Below, piece by piece: positions 48,805-57,865 of a DNA stretch of 64,000 nucleotides. The DNA is from Patescibacteria group bacterium. GTDB taxonomy: Bacteria > Patescibacteriota > Saccharimonadia > CAILAD01 > BJGX01. Below the pieces are notes generated by a model, which made no database searches, had not been told where the DNA came from, and was given only the letters and a program-made list of their open reading frames with translations. Within the stretch, counting starts at the first letter, position 1. Each line of letters opens with the position of its first letter. A program made the position numbers and the translations under genes. The stretch is taken from positions 1 through 64,000 of the forward strand of contig JAUPVL010000018.1 in NCBI GenBank assembly GCA_030917065.1. Reading direction: 5' to 3'.

Positions 48805-50222
48805 TGTAATGCCTCCCTATTTAAGCGCCTAACTGTTTCTTCTTTGCCAAGCACAAGCATGATATCAAACAGTCCTGGTGCTTCGGTACGACCAGTCAGA
48901 GCAATGCGTAGTGCATAGAAAAGTTGTCCAGTCTTAATATCGAGTTCTGTTACGAGTTGGCGAAGTGTTTTTTCAAGTGTGTCGTGAGTAAACTCAGTTT
49001 CTTCTAACGAATCAATTGTTTTTTGTAGCCACACCTTTATATTCTCTATAGAATCCTTCTGCGTAAGTAGTTTGATATCTACATTTGGTGTTTCAAAAAA
49101 TATTTCCATCAGATACCTTGCATCGGCCAAGGTTTTTAAGCGCTCACGGTCTAGCATAACCACTTTTTGTAGGTACTCTCTATCTGAGTACCATTCGGAT
49201 GGTATAAACGGCTTAAGCATATCCAAAAGCTCACTGATTGAGAGTTTGCGTATGTATTCCCCGTTCATCCAGTCAAGTCGTGCTATGTCAAAAACGGCAG
49301 GGCTTTTTTGCACCCTCTCTATGCTGAACTTATCAATCAGCTCTTCTAGGCTAAATATTTCTTGCTCACTGCCATCATTCCAACCAAGCAAAGCCAAGAA
49401 GTTGACCATGGCTTGCTTGAGATATCCCTTTTTTTCGAATTCTAGTACATCTACGTCGCCGTCTCGTTTACTCATTTTCTTTTTACCATCAGGCCCTAAA
49501 ATAACCGGCAAGTGAACCCAGCTCGGTCTTTCAAACTCAAGTAGGTCATACAACAGAGCATGCTTTGCTGTAGTTGATATGAATTCATCACCGCGAATAA
49601 CATGGGTGATTTCCATTAGATGATCATCTATGACATTCGCGAAATTGTATGTTGGGAATCCATCTGCCTTGAGTATCACAAAGTCATCTAGTAGATTGTT
49701 TGGAGTCTTTGATATGCCGCGTACTTCGTCATGCCACTCGGTTTCGCCATAGGGTATTTTTAATCTTATCGGTAGGCCCTCTGTACTATTGGGTTTCTCT
49801 TTTGGTTCCATAGAGTATTTGTACACAAAAGGTCTTTTGGCCTGTATGGCCTCTTCACGCAAGCCTGCGAATGATTCAGGTGTAATAGATGAGTAATACG
49901 CTAAGCCTTTTGATACCAATTCTTCTGCATATTTTTTGTAATGAGGTAATCTCTTGGATTGTATATATGGGCCGTGGTTGCCTTGCTTTTCCTCGTACCA
50001 CACGCCTTCATCCGGGTGTATTCCTAGCCAATCAAGACTTTTGATGATTTGCTCTACCCCACCTTCTACGAATCTCTCCCTGTCAGTATCCTCAAGTCTC
50101 AATACAAAAGTGCCATCATGCGACTTTGCATATAGATATGCAAATAGAGCAGTTCGCACCCCTCCTACATGGAGCATACCGGTAGGACTAGGCGCAAAAC
50201 GAGTTCTTACAGATTTGTTCAT
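48801..50222 (-). CDS. gltX: Glutamyl-tRNA synthetase
   Basis: 473 aa class I synthetase: RFAPSPTGMLHVGGVRTALFAYLYA contains the HIGH-equivalent HVGG, EDTDRERFVEGG follows, and the KMSKS loop is KKKMSKRDGDVDV. The C-terminal anticodon-binding helices are present. No glnS is seen; with GatCAB it may also charge tRNA-Gln, an inference. TATAAT 6 nt upstream of ATG 50222 predicts a leaderless mRNA. Confidence 0.95.
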   Translation of the reverse strand: MNKSVRTRFAPSPTGMLHVGGVRTALFAYLYAKSHDGTFVLRLEDTDRERFVEGGVEQIIKSLDWLGIHPDEGVWYEEKQGNHGPYIQSKRLPHYKKYAEELVSKGLAYYSSITPESFAGLREEAIQAKRPFVYKYSMEPKEKPNSTEGLPIRLKIPYGETEWHDEVRGISKTPNNLLDDFVILKADGFPTYNFANVIDDHLMEITHVIRGDEFISTTAKHALLYDLLEFERPSWVHLPVILGPDGKKKMSKRDGDVDVLEFEKKGYLKQAMVNFLALLGWNDGSEQEIFSLEELIDKFSIERVQKSPAVFDIARLDWMNGEYIRKLSISELLDMLKPFIPSEWYSDREYLQKVVMLDRERLKTLADARYLMEIFFETPNVDIKLLTQKDSIENIKVWLQKTIDSLEETEFTHDTLEKTLRQLVTELDIKTGQLFYALRIALTGRTEAPGLFDIMLVLGKEETVRRLNREALQ

Positions 50223-50228
50223 ATCTAA

Positions 50229-50234
50229 ATTATA
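50229..50234 (-). promoter_or_regulatory. -10 box TATAAT, leaderless spacing
   Basis: Plus strand ATTATA, 6 nt from the ATG of gltX at 50222. No SD. Confidence 0.7.
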
Positions 50235-50258
50235 CTTGAAAAGTACTTTTGTACCTAG

Positions 50259-50597
50259 TTATTGGCTGAGCATGGATTCGGGTGAGATCTCGTTGTAATG
50301 ACCGTCGTTTAGCTGTTGATAAAACACTACTTTGGTCGTGGTCTCCTCGGGATCATAAACATATTCTATTCTATTGGCAGATCCACGGTGATGGTAGTGG
50401 GTCTTTTTATCTATTATCGCCGGACTAGTGACTCTATCAATACGATACTTCGTATTGTCTTTTTCGAACTCTATACGCTCGATGACCCTTTTTAAGCCCG
50501 GACTATCTTCTAAGTCTTCTTTCAATCTATCAGAAGAGTCTATCTGGTATTTTTCATCAATTAGATTTATTAGATCGTCCCATGCTTTATCGCTCAT
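50259..50597 (-). CDS. Hypothetical protein, likely all-beta with helical N-terminus
   Basis: 112 aa: helix KAWDDLINLIDEKYQID, then charged SDRLKEDLEDSPGLKRVIERIEFEKDNTKYRIDRVTSPAIIDKKTHYHHRGSANRIEYVYDPEETTTKVVFY with alternating strands and a His-rich turn (HYHHRG). No membrane segment or known motif. SD GGGGG lies 4 nt ahead of ATG 50597, and the gene upstream ends 9 nt before it, so the two are co-transcribed. Unknown function. Confidence 0.6.
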   Translation of the reverse strand: MSDKAWDDLINLIDEKYQIDSSDRLKEDLEDSPGLKRVIERIEFEKDNTKYRIDRVTSPAIIDKKTHYHHRGSANRIEYVYDPEETTTKVVFYQQLNDGHYNEISPESMLSQ

Positions 50598-50606
50598 ACA
50601 CCCCCT

Positions 50607-52049
50607 TTATAGGCTAGTTGCCATTTTTATAATCTGATCCTTACTGAGTCCATGGTCTTGTCCTTCAATCCTGTACCATGTACCATGATTGACCCAGCTC
50701 GCTTGGTTGTTGTTGTATATATAGATAGTCAAGCCTTCTGCTTGCAATGCAGTATATTTATCTGCATTTGGTGCCAGATAGTTCTCAGCCAAGGCTTGAG
50801 AATCCCAATCAGATCTCACTTGGTTGACCGAAACAGACTTATCGCCTTCAGCTGTAGCCAATTTATAACTGATACTTCCAGGGTTTGCTTGAATATCTCC
50901 AGATATCTTCCATCCATTCGGAAGATAAGCAGGCAGTGATGCACTGATGCCAGCCTTGGAACCAGCGACTTTTAGAGCAAGATTGGGATAGTTGATCTGC
51001 CACACATATACGCCCAGAAGTATAACTCCTGCAAGAGATAGTCCTACGCTAGCAACCTTACTACCGTGTTTCTTGAGTTTACTATTTTTTTTGGGCTTCT
51101 CAACTTGTGCTGATATGATACCTGCCTGCACATTGTCCTGAGAACTAGCTGTATGACTTGAGCTATTGGGAGGAAGTGTATTTGCTACGCTTTGTGGTGT
51201 TGGTTTCTGCATAGTCATTTTAGGAGCAGACTGAGGATTTGGGCCCTGTGTATTGGCTTCACCGGCTGTATTTTGTGGAATCTGAGCTTTTGGAGTGTTG
51301 TTGATACTAATATTGTCTATAGGTCGAGTTTTTTGGTTCGGGCTGTCATAGTTAGTTGTAATGTCAGCGAAAGGATTGGTGACGTTTGAAGCTGCAGGTT
51401 TTTCGTTGGCAAGCTGATCTAGTTCTGCATCAGAGAAGACCATATCGTCTTTTTTTGACAGCTGCCCAATCTCATTACCAATATTTTCGGTTGGACTGGG
51501 ATTTTCTGTAGTAGTTTGTTGCGCTGGTGGCTTTTGTAGTGGGGGTACGTTAGGTTGGCTTGGGACATTACTTTGGGTTGGTACTTGGGTATCGGCAAAC
51601 ATACTATTAGTAGTATTTACTGATTGTGGACTGTTTGTAATGGGCTGATTTGACTGAGTATAGCTATTATTGAGCTGAGTATTGCTTGCCGCAACAGGCA
51701 CATTTCCTATGGTAGATTGTTGACTATACCCTGGGCTTGGTATTGGAGCACTTGCCTGTTGATATGGTATGTTGGTTTGAGGTAGCGTTGTGGTAGTAGG
51801 GTTTTGTATGGGCGCTGGAGCCTGAGCGGACTGTGTACCAATACTTTGATTGTTGTTTTGTTGAACCATTGGATTATTACCAGAGTTCTGTTGCACGGCT
51901 TGTATTTGAAAAGAAGGGTTTACTTGGCTTGTTTGTTGTTGGGAGTTGTTATTTTTATCAACAAAAGAGTCGACTGCACCACAATTGGCGCAAAAGGTTT
52001 TACCGGCTATCTCTATTTGGTCTTTGGAATCGCAAACATTACAATTCAT
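50607..52049 (-). CDS. Zinc-ribbon, low-complexity, single-span membrane protein
   Basis: 480 aa. N-terminal zinc ribbon (MNCNVCDSKDQ ... KTFCANCGA, two CxxC knuckles), then ~290 residues rich in Gln, Asn, Pro, Ser, Thr (likely disordered), a membrane helix (VASVGLSLAGVILLGVYVW), and an external domain with YLPNGWKISGDI ... GSISYKLATAEGD ... TWYRIEGQDHGLSKDQIIKMATSL. That external domain resembles DUF4367-type domains. A cytoplasmic zinc ribbon plus external domain suggests a sensor or scaffold at the envelope. Confidence 0.65.
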   Translation of the reverse strand: MNCNVCDSKDQIEIAGKTFCANCGAVDSFVDKNNNSQQQTSQVNPSFQIQAVQQNSGNNPMVQQNNNQSIGTQSAQAPAPIQNPTTTTLPQTNIPYQQASAPIPSPGYSQQSTIGNVPVAASNTQLNNSYTQSNQPITNSPQSVNTTNSMFADTQVPTQSNVPSQPNVPPLQKPPAQQTTTENPSPTENIGNEIGQLSKKDDMVFSDAELDQLANEKPAASNVTNPFADITTNYDSPNQKTRPIDNISINNTPKAQIPQNTAGEANTQGPNPQSAPKMTMQKPTPQSVANTLPPNSSSHTASSQDNVQAGIISAQVEKPKKNSKLKKHGSKVASVGLSLAGVILLGVYVWQINYPNLALKVAGSKAGISASLPAYLPNGWKISGDIQANPGSISYKLATAEGDKSVSVNQVRSDWDSQALAENYLAPNADKYTALQAEGLTIYIYNNNQASWVNHGTWYRIEGQDHGLSKDQIIKMATSL

Positions 52050-52114
52050 TTAGGGTCAAATTCCTTTTAAGCATTGTCATTATTGTAGTATATTTTTAAC
52101 CAAGCGTAAACAGT

Positions 52115-52969
52115 TTACACCCTGCTCTTAGAAGAAAATCTTTTTATTAAAATAATAAACTTGAGTATACTAAACAGCCTAAGTATCCTTCTGGGCTGTA
52201 TAATTACTCTCCACAACCACTCTAGTCCACATTTCTGTACTTTTTTAGAAGCTCTTTTGGTTCTTCCTCCGAGCTCATCATAGTCGAAAGTCCCCCCTTC
52301 TCCGATCAGAACTTTCGCCAAGCCCTTTTCTTTATTGGCATATATGAATTTTTCTTGTACTGGAAAACCCATAGCCACAAACAGAATGTCCAAATCCTTA
52401 GATTTGATATCATCCAGTAGTTTTTGAATATCTTCGCTAGCAAAATATCCATGCCAGCAATAAATATTATTTAGTCTTGGAAACAATTTTGTAAGATTTT
52501 GTTTTCTGGTGATAATCTCATCTGGTTTACCACCAAGAATACCGATATTCCATCCATTCTTTTCGGCCAATTTTAGTAACGGCACTGTTTGATTTGGCCC
52601 ACCGTGACTTTGTGTGATAACCTGACTTCTCCAGTCTTTTTTATGTATCCAAAACAAAAGACTGCGGATTGTTTTCAAGAACGCTTTGTGTGGCTCACCA
52701 TACAGATAGCTAGAAGCCCACTGCAATGAGATACCGTCAGGTAAAACAAGATCAGCTTTGTTGATTATGCTTCTTATACTAGTGTCTTTGTGCGCCTTGG
52801 TAATAAACTCCACATATGGCTTGACTACGTAGTAACTTGAGCTGTGAGCACTGAGATTAGAGCTGTCGATAAAGTCACCAATCATAGTATTGGCAGAGTT
52901 GATACTCAAGTTGTCAATATGGACACCGAGTACATCTACTTTATCTGTTAGCTCACTTGTTTTTTTCAT
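52115..52969 (-). CDS. WecB/TagA/CpsF family glycosyltransferase
   Basis: 284 aa GT26 enzyme. ADLVLPDGISLQWASSYLYG, IGILGGKPDEIITRKQNLTKLFP, DILFVAMGFPVQEKFI and GEGGTFDYDELGGRTKRASKKVQKCGLEWLWRVIIQPRR are the family blocks. Members add ManNAc or a related sugar to undecaprenyl-linked intermediates for wall polysaccharides. It overlaps the upstream GT4 gene by 17 nt. The N-terminal IDNLSINSAN segment is also typical. Confidence 0.88.
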   Translation of the reverse strand: MKKTSELTDKVDVLGVHIDNLSINSANTMIGDFIDSSNLSAHSSSYYVVKPYVEFITKAHKDTSIRSIINKADLVLPDGISLQWASSYLYGEPHKAFLKTIRSLLFWIHKKDWRSQVITQSHGGPNQTVPLLKLAEKNGWNIGILGGKPDEIITRKQNLTKLFPRLNNIYCWHGYFASEDIQKLLDDIKSKDLDILFVAMGFPVQEKFIYANKEKGLAKVLIGEGGTFDYDELGGRTKRASKKVQKCGLEWLWRVIIQPRRILRLFSILKFIILIKRFSSKSRV

Positions 52970-54086
52970 ACCTACCTGTGTCTTTTAGACTATTTACTGT
53001 GTTTGAAAAGTTATTCTTAAAATTTTCGATGCTGTACTGCGTTACGGATGATCTAACTTTTTCAGGTCTAAAATTACTAGTTTCGAAATTACTAAGTACA
53101 GTATCAAGACTACTTACATCGTCATAGAAAACCCCATTGACTCCACTTTTGACAGTCTCGCTGAGGCCGCCACCCTTCAGAGCAATTACAGGCGTGCCTA
53201 CACTCATCGCCTCTACAGGTGCAATACCAAAATCTTCAATACTGGTAAATATCAGAGCCATGGCATTTTTGTGATAGTGCCATTTCTTGTCGTCATCAAC
53301 CCTTCCAACAAAAACTATATTTTTACTATCTTTTGCAATATCTGTGAGTCTAGATTTGTCCGGACCATCACCGACAATTACCAATTTCTTATTATTTTTG
53401 ATACAAGCTCGTATTGCAACATCGATGTTTTTATATTTGCTCAAACTAGACAGTACCAAAAAGTATTCTCTTTTGTTATTTGGTACAAGGGATCCTTTCC
53501 CCATGACGACCGGCGGGTATACTAAGGCACTTTTTCTCTTATAGAACTTTATAATTCTGTTTTGTATGTGATTACTAATAGCAATAAAACTATCAACACT
53601 ATCTGAGGAATAAAAATCCCATAGTCTTATCTTAGATACCATACGTGTTATTAAGAATTTTGAAATGGGACCAATTCTAAAAGGTCCTATTTTTTGGGTG
53701 TCTAGATATTTGGGCCAACTATCCCATATCATTCGGGCTGGACTATAGCAGTAACATATATGGATAGTAGGTCTTGCAACCTTAATGTTTTTTACCCAGG
53801 CACTAGATACCGATATCACTAAGTCATATTCTTCGAAATCAAACTTACTTACAGCCGACTTTATAAAAGGTAACATCAAGTATGGATTTTTTTTCATAAA
53901 GCCAGGTAGATGCCGTAACCTGCTGGAAGTTATGTTTCTTCCCTTAAAGAAGTGGTCAAACTTAGTTTTATTATATAAAAGACAATAGATATCTGCATCG
54001 GGATATATCTTGGATATTTCTGCAAATGTATTCTCGCCACCCCCTATCTTAATATTTAGCCAGTCATACACTAGTGCTACCTTCAC
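52953..54086 (-). CDS. Glycosyltransferase family 4 protein
   Basis: 377 aa from GTG 54086. Donor-binding half: FLVLSSLSKYKNIDVAIRACIKNNKKLVIVGDGPDKSRL, FVGRVDDDKKWHYHKNAMALIFTSIEDFGIAPVEAMSVGTPVIALKGGGLSETV, with the EDFGIAPVEAM motif of GT4 (E-x7-E). N-terminal VYDWLNIKIGGGENTF is acceptor side. Makes a surface glycan; sugar unknown. GTGA overlap with the ligase-like gene. Confidence 0.88.
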   Translation of the reverse strand: MKVALVYDWLNIKIGGGENTFAEISKIYPDADIYCLLYNKTKFDHFFKGRNITSSRLRHLPGFMKKNPYLMLPFIKSAVSKFDFEEYDLVISVSSAWVKNIKVARPTIHICYCYSPARMIWDSWPKYLDTQKIGPFRIGPISKFLITRMVSKIRLWDFYSSDSVDSFIAISNHIQNRIIKFYKRKSALVYPPVVMGKGSLVPNNKREYFLVLSSLSKYKNIDVAIRACIKNNKKLVIVGDGPDKSRLTDIAKDSKNIVFVGRVDDDKKWHYHKNAMALIFTSIEDFGIAPVEAMSVGTPVIALKGGGLSETVKSGVNGVFYDDVSSLDTVLSNFETSNFRPEKVRSSVTQYSIENFKNNFSNTVNSLKDTGRYEKNK

Positions 54087-55369
54087 AGTGTCTTCTCCTC
54101 AAACCTATGATTTATCACTAGTCCAAGAAGACCAAACAGTAGAATACTCAAGGTACTATCTGCTAATGTGTGCAAGAATAGTGACGCTACCAGAACACCA
54201 CAAATCGAGGCAAAAAGCATACTAGGCAAAACCGAATAGTTCTTTTCTTTACTTCTTATGTATAGTTTTATCATGTTTAATACTATAAATACCAAGTATA
54301 GAGCTAGACCTATTAAGCCTATCTCGATTGCTATTTGTAAATACCAGTTCTCAACTATCAGTGGGCTCTTGGTATAGAAGCTTGCTGGGCCTGCTGTACC
54401 TATACCAGTCCCAAAAGGATTGGCTTGGATTGTGGCTATGCCGTTGTCAATGGAATCAACTCGCATCATATCAGATCCGCCAAGCTCGCCTGAGCTACAA
54501 TCGCCATGCACAAGTATTGAGACTGGCCCTGCAAGATAATCACATACACTTCCCGTGTAGAATATATACCCAAATGTAGACAACAATACCAACACACCTA
54601 GGCCTACTGCCAACTGTATCTTTGGCTTGAAATTCAATCCTACCACAACAATTGCGGCTACAATTCCGCCGATCCATGCACTTCTTGAGTAGCTCATATA
54701 TATAGGAAGCATAAATACCAATGGTAATAAATACCAAATTATTTTTCGGGATTTTATAGCCCAGACTAGACTCATGGCAAACGGTATGATTAGATAGGCG
54801 CCTAGTTGATTTGGGCCTCCAAGCGTAGAAAATACTCTAATCGACTGATTGGAATACTCAACAAACTGCTCTGCATTGATAGATTCTGGTCCGTAACCAA
54901 TCATATTTAGAATCTCAGGTCTAAACAGAACCGGTTGCAATATTGCTATGACCGCGACAATAACAGCAGGTATAAGAACTATTTTAAATATCTTCTCAAA
55001 ACTATATTTCGATGCCAGCACCTGTGCCTCCAAGAACAGTACCAGCACAACAAGGTTAGTTTTGACCCCTGCCAGAAATGCATATAATTCATTAAATCGA
55101 ATAAGTGATACTACTAGACTAAATATGATAATTACTACAGCTATTCGATTGGTGTTATCAAATTTAAGTAGTGACCTGTCTTTATACACTGCAAAAGCAC
55201 ACAACACACCAACTATAAAAATTAGTATTTCTTTCCAAGCCTGCAGCAGTGTTTTGAATGGCAAGTAATTACCCAGTATGGTAACTATCGCTGCATGAAA
55301 AGGCATTGCAACCAACAGTACGGATAACAGCACCGCGGCTATATTTAGATAAGAATGTTTTTTGGTCAT
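54083..55369 (-). CDS. O-antigen ligase-like membrane protein (Wzy/WaaL fold)
   Basis: 428 aa, ten or more helices with a large external loop (~YTGSVCDYLAGPVSILVHGDCSSGELGGSDMMRVDSIDNG). The segments STLGGPNQLGAYLIIPFAMSLVW, YMSYSRSAWIGGIVAAIVVV and NPFGTGIGTAGPASFY match the Wzy_C ligase/polymerase family. It probably polymerises or attaches an undecaprenyl-linked polysaccharide outside the membrane. It is in the same run as two glycosyltransferases, 3 nt after mreB. Confidence 0.82.
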   Translation of the reverse strand: MTKKHSYLNIAAVLLSVLLVAMPFHAAIVTILGNYLPFKTLLQAWKEILIFIVGVLCAFAVYKDRSLLKFDNTNRIAVVIIIFSLVVSLIRFNELYAFLAGVKTNLVVLVLFLEAQVLASKYSFEKIFKIVLIPAVIVAVIAILQPVLFRPEILNMIGYGPESINAEQFVEYSNQSIRVFSTLGGPNQLGAYLIIPFAMSLVWAIKSRKIIWYLLPLVFMLPIYMSYSRSAWIGGIVAAIVVVGLNFKPKIQLAVGLGVLVLLSTFGYIFYTGSVCDYLAGPVSILVHGDCSSGELGGSDMMRVDSIDNGIATIQANPFGTGIGTAGPASFYTKSPLIVENWYLQIAIEIGLIGLALYLVFIVLNMIKLYIRSKEKNYSVLPSMLFASICGVLVASLFLHTLADSTLSILLFGLLGLVINHRFEEKTL

Positions 55370-55372
55370 AAT

Positions 55373-56380
55373 TTAACGATTAGAGATAACCGATCGCATA
55401 TAATCATCAAGATTTTCTAAGGCAATACCGGTACCTTTGATGACACACAGAAGGGGCTCTTCCGCTACATAGCTAGGTACACCAGTAACTTTCGTCATGA
55501 GCTTATCAATATTGCGCAACATACTCCCACCTCCAGTCATGATCATTCCTCTGTCTATGATGTCGCTTGAGAGCTCAGGCGGAGTTTGCTCCAAGACGGC
55601 TTTTACAGCCAGTATAATATCGTCCAGTCGCTCGCTTATTGCTTCAGTTACATCGGTAGAGCTGAGTTCGATTGTCTTGGGTAAGCCAGCAACAACATCT
55701 CGGCCTCTTATCTGCATCTTGAGTGGTTTCTCTAGCTGTAGAGCTGAACCTATTTCTTTTTTTATATCCTCTGCTGTACGAGATCCTATTACAAGTCCAT
55801 ATTTTTTTCTAATATAGTCGGATATAGCACTATCTATTTTGCCGCCGGCAATTCTAACACTATGTTGTGCTACTATCCCGCCTAGACTAATTATTGCCAC
55901 CTCTGTAGTCCCTTCGCCTATATCTACCACCAGATTACCTGCAGGTGCAGCTATAGGGACATTGGCGCCAATTGCAGCGGCCACGGGTGCTCTCACTATG
56001 TACACTCTTTTGGCGCCAGCGCTCATAGCTGCATCAATCACAGCTCGTCTCTCGGTAGAGGTGATGCCTGTGGGTACACTGATCATTAGTTCAGGTCTTC
56101 TAAATCTAAGTCTTCCGGCTATTTTATTGATCAAATATTTTAGCAAAGCTTGAGTAATTCTATAATCAGCTATTACCCCATCTTTGTATGGTCTTGATGC
56201 CGTGATGATATCGGGAGTTCTTCCAAGCATTTCTTTGGCCTCATTGCCGATGGCAACTATTCTGTTGTCATCGATACTTACGGCCACTACAGAAGGCTCA
56301 TTGGCAACAATACCTTTTTTGGGCAAATAAACTCTAGTATTGGCAGTACCTAAATCAATTGCGATTCTTTTTGAAAACAT
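55373..56380 (-). CDS. mreB: Rod shape-determining protein MreB
   Basis: 335 aa actin-like ATPase: IAIDLGTANTRVYLPKKGIV (phosphate 1), VDIGEGTTEVAIISLGGIV (phosphate 2), GGGSMLRNIDKLM (adenosine) and PYKDGVIADYRITQALLKYLI. Guides cell-wall synthesis along the cylinder. MreC/D are not adjacent; a glycan export/attachment run follows it on the same strand. TAAAAT 6 nt before the ATG predicts a leaderless transcript. Confidence 0.93.
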   Translation of the reverse strand: MFSKRIAIDLGTANTRVYLPKKGIVANEPSVVAVSIDDNRIVAIGNEAKEMLGRTPDIITASRPYKDGVIADYRITQALLKYLINKIAGRLRFRRPELMISVPTGITSTERRAVIDAAMSAGAKRVYIVRAPVAAAIGANVPIAAPAGNLVVDIGEGTTEVAIISLGGIVAQHSVRIAGGKIDSAISDYIRKKYGLVIGSRTAEDIKKEIGSALQLEKPLKMQIRGRDVVAGLPKTIELSSTDVTEAISERLDDIILAVKAVLEQTPPELSSDIIDRGMIMTGGGSMLRNIDKLMTKVTGVPSYVAEEPLLCVIKGTGIALENLDDYMRSVISNR

Positions 56381-56386
56381 AAAGAT

Positions 56387-56392
56387 ATTTTA
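56387..56392 (-). promoter_or_regulatory. -10 box TAAAAT, leaderless spacing
   Basis: Plus strand ATTTTA, 6 nt from the ATG of mreB at 56380. No SD. Confidence 0.55.
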
Positions 56393-56461
56393 ACAAATTT
56401 ATTGGCTTATAGCCAAAGTACTTCACTTATATATCAAAAAATAGTATAATATTGAAAAATC

Positions 56462-57865
56462 ATGGTTAAAAAAATCACCAGCCTTAAGCAGTGGCTTGTT
56501 TCAATCGCTGCAATTATTATTATCACTATCGGCACTGTTGTATTGGTTGCCTTTGCTCAAGGATATAACTATGATGCTTTTCACAATCAAATATACAAAA
56601 CTGGTCTGGTGCTGATAGACTCAAACCCGAATAACGCGGAGGTCTTGCTCAACAATAGAAAAATCGACAAGAAAACGCCCTATAGATACTCTGGTGCTCC
56701 AGCAGGCAATCTTGAGGTTGGTCTGGAAAAGGAACAGTATCGAGATTGGTCAAAAAAAGCCACAGTAATACCGGGTGAAGTTACTTTTGTTAATTATGCA
56801 CTACTATTGCCTGATGTGTTGGATCAAGAACAGATTGCTTCAGATATTATTTTTAGTAACGTTATCCAATCCGAGAATAATCAAAAAACATTTGCACTAG
56901 CAAAGTCACCTTTGTCGATTTTTTCTATCTCCGATGATGGCGATGCCAAAGAAATTTATAGCGCTGTCCAATCTAGTGACCCCGCAAATCCAATCATTGA
57001 TTTGTATAATATAAAAATCTCAAGCGATGGACAGAGACTGTTATTTGACCAAAAACTTGCGAACAATACCAATCAAACAATTTCAATAGACACATCAAAC
57101 CTTAGGGCCAATAATCTAACTACTGAGTTTGGATTTGTATTTAGTGACATTAGGTTCAACCCCAAAAACAGCTCTGAGTTATTCTGGTTGGACGCTGGTG
57201 TTCTTAAAAAGGTACAGATTAATGATAAGAATATTTCATCTAACCTAATAGATTCAATCTTTCAGCTTGATATCGAAGAAGATAGGCTTCTGGTGGTCAA
57301 GACTAACACCGTTACAGGACAACCTGTTGACTTATACAGTTATGATTTATCGGGCGGCAATGAAAATCTACTCAGACAGCTTGAATTTGACCCTAAGGGT
57401 TATGACATCCTGTTTGTACGTTCTAGATACGCAGAGTATCTGAGTGTGATTTATAATTCATCATCATTGGCAGAATTAGTAAAAAACCCTTACCAAAAAT
57501 CTGATCAAAACACCCAGATTAAAGCTATTGGAGCAGATATATTCAAGCAAACAATAAGTCCTAGTAGCAGATTCTTGATATATAATCAAAACAATACACT
57601 CAGATCTGTAGACCTAGAGTTTAACCAAGATGATAATTACGGCGCTAGCCTAGCTGACTTACAGGCATGGGCCTGGTATGACGATTATCACTTGGTCGTT
57701 CGGCAAAACAATACACTAAGAATCTTAGATTACGACGGACAAAACAACTATCTGTTAACGCCTATAAATGACATTGCTGGATTTGGTATTCTATTAAATC
57801 AAAAAAGTATTCTTCCGTTGAACTCATCAGGCAATCTATACGAGCTATCTCTCACTAAAAAATAG
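56462..57865 (+). CDS. PEGA-domain surface protein
   Basis: 467 aa: a basic start, one helix (WLVSIAAIIIITIGTVVLVAFA), a PEGA domain (TGLVLIDSNPNNAEVLLNNRKIDKKTPYRYSGAPAGNLEVGLEKEQYRDW) and a ~350-residue region of repeated strands (ISDDGDAKEIY, ISSDGQRLLFDQ, PSSRFLIYNQNNTLRSVDL) that looks like a beta-propeller. PEGA domains bind or present surface ligands. TATAAT at 56445-56450 is 11 nt before the ATG. The last 11 nt overlap the convergent sortase gene. Confidence 0.8.
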   Translation: MVKKITSLKQWLVSIAAIIIITIGTVVLVAFAQGYNYDAFHNQIYKTGLVLIDSNPNNAEVLLNNRKIDKKTPYRYSGAPAGNLEVGLEKEQYRDWSKKATVIPGEVTFVNYALLLPDVLDQEQIASDIIFSNVIQSENNQKTFALAKSPLSIFSISDDGDAKEIYSAVQSSDPANPIIDLYNIKISSDGQRLLFDQKLANNTNQTISIDTSNLRANNLTTEFGFVFSDIRFNPKNSSELFWLDAGVLKKVQINDKNISSNLIDSIFQLDIEEDRLLVVKTNTVTGQPVDLYSYDLSGGNENLLRQLEFDPKGYDILFVRSRYAEYLSVIYNSSSLAELVKNPYQKSDQNTQIKAIGADIFKQTISPSSRFLIYNQNNTLRSVDLEFNQDDNYGASLADLQAWAWYDDYHLVVRQNNTLRILDYDGQNNYLLTPINDIAGFGILLNQKSILPLNSSGNLYELSLTKK

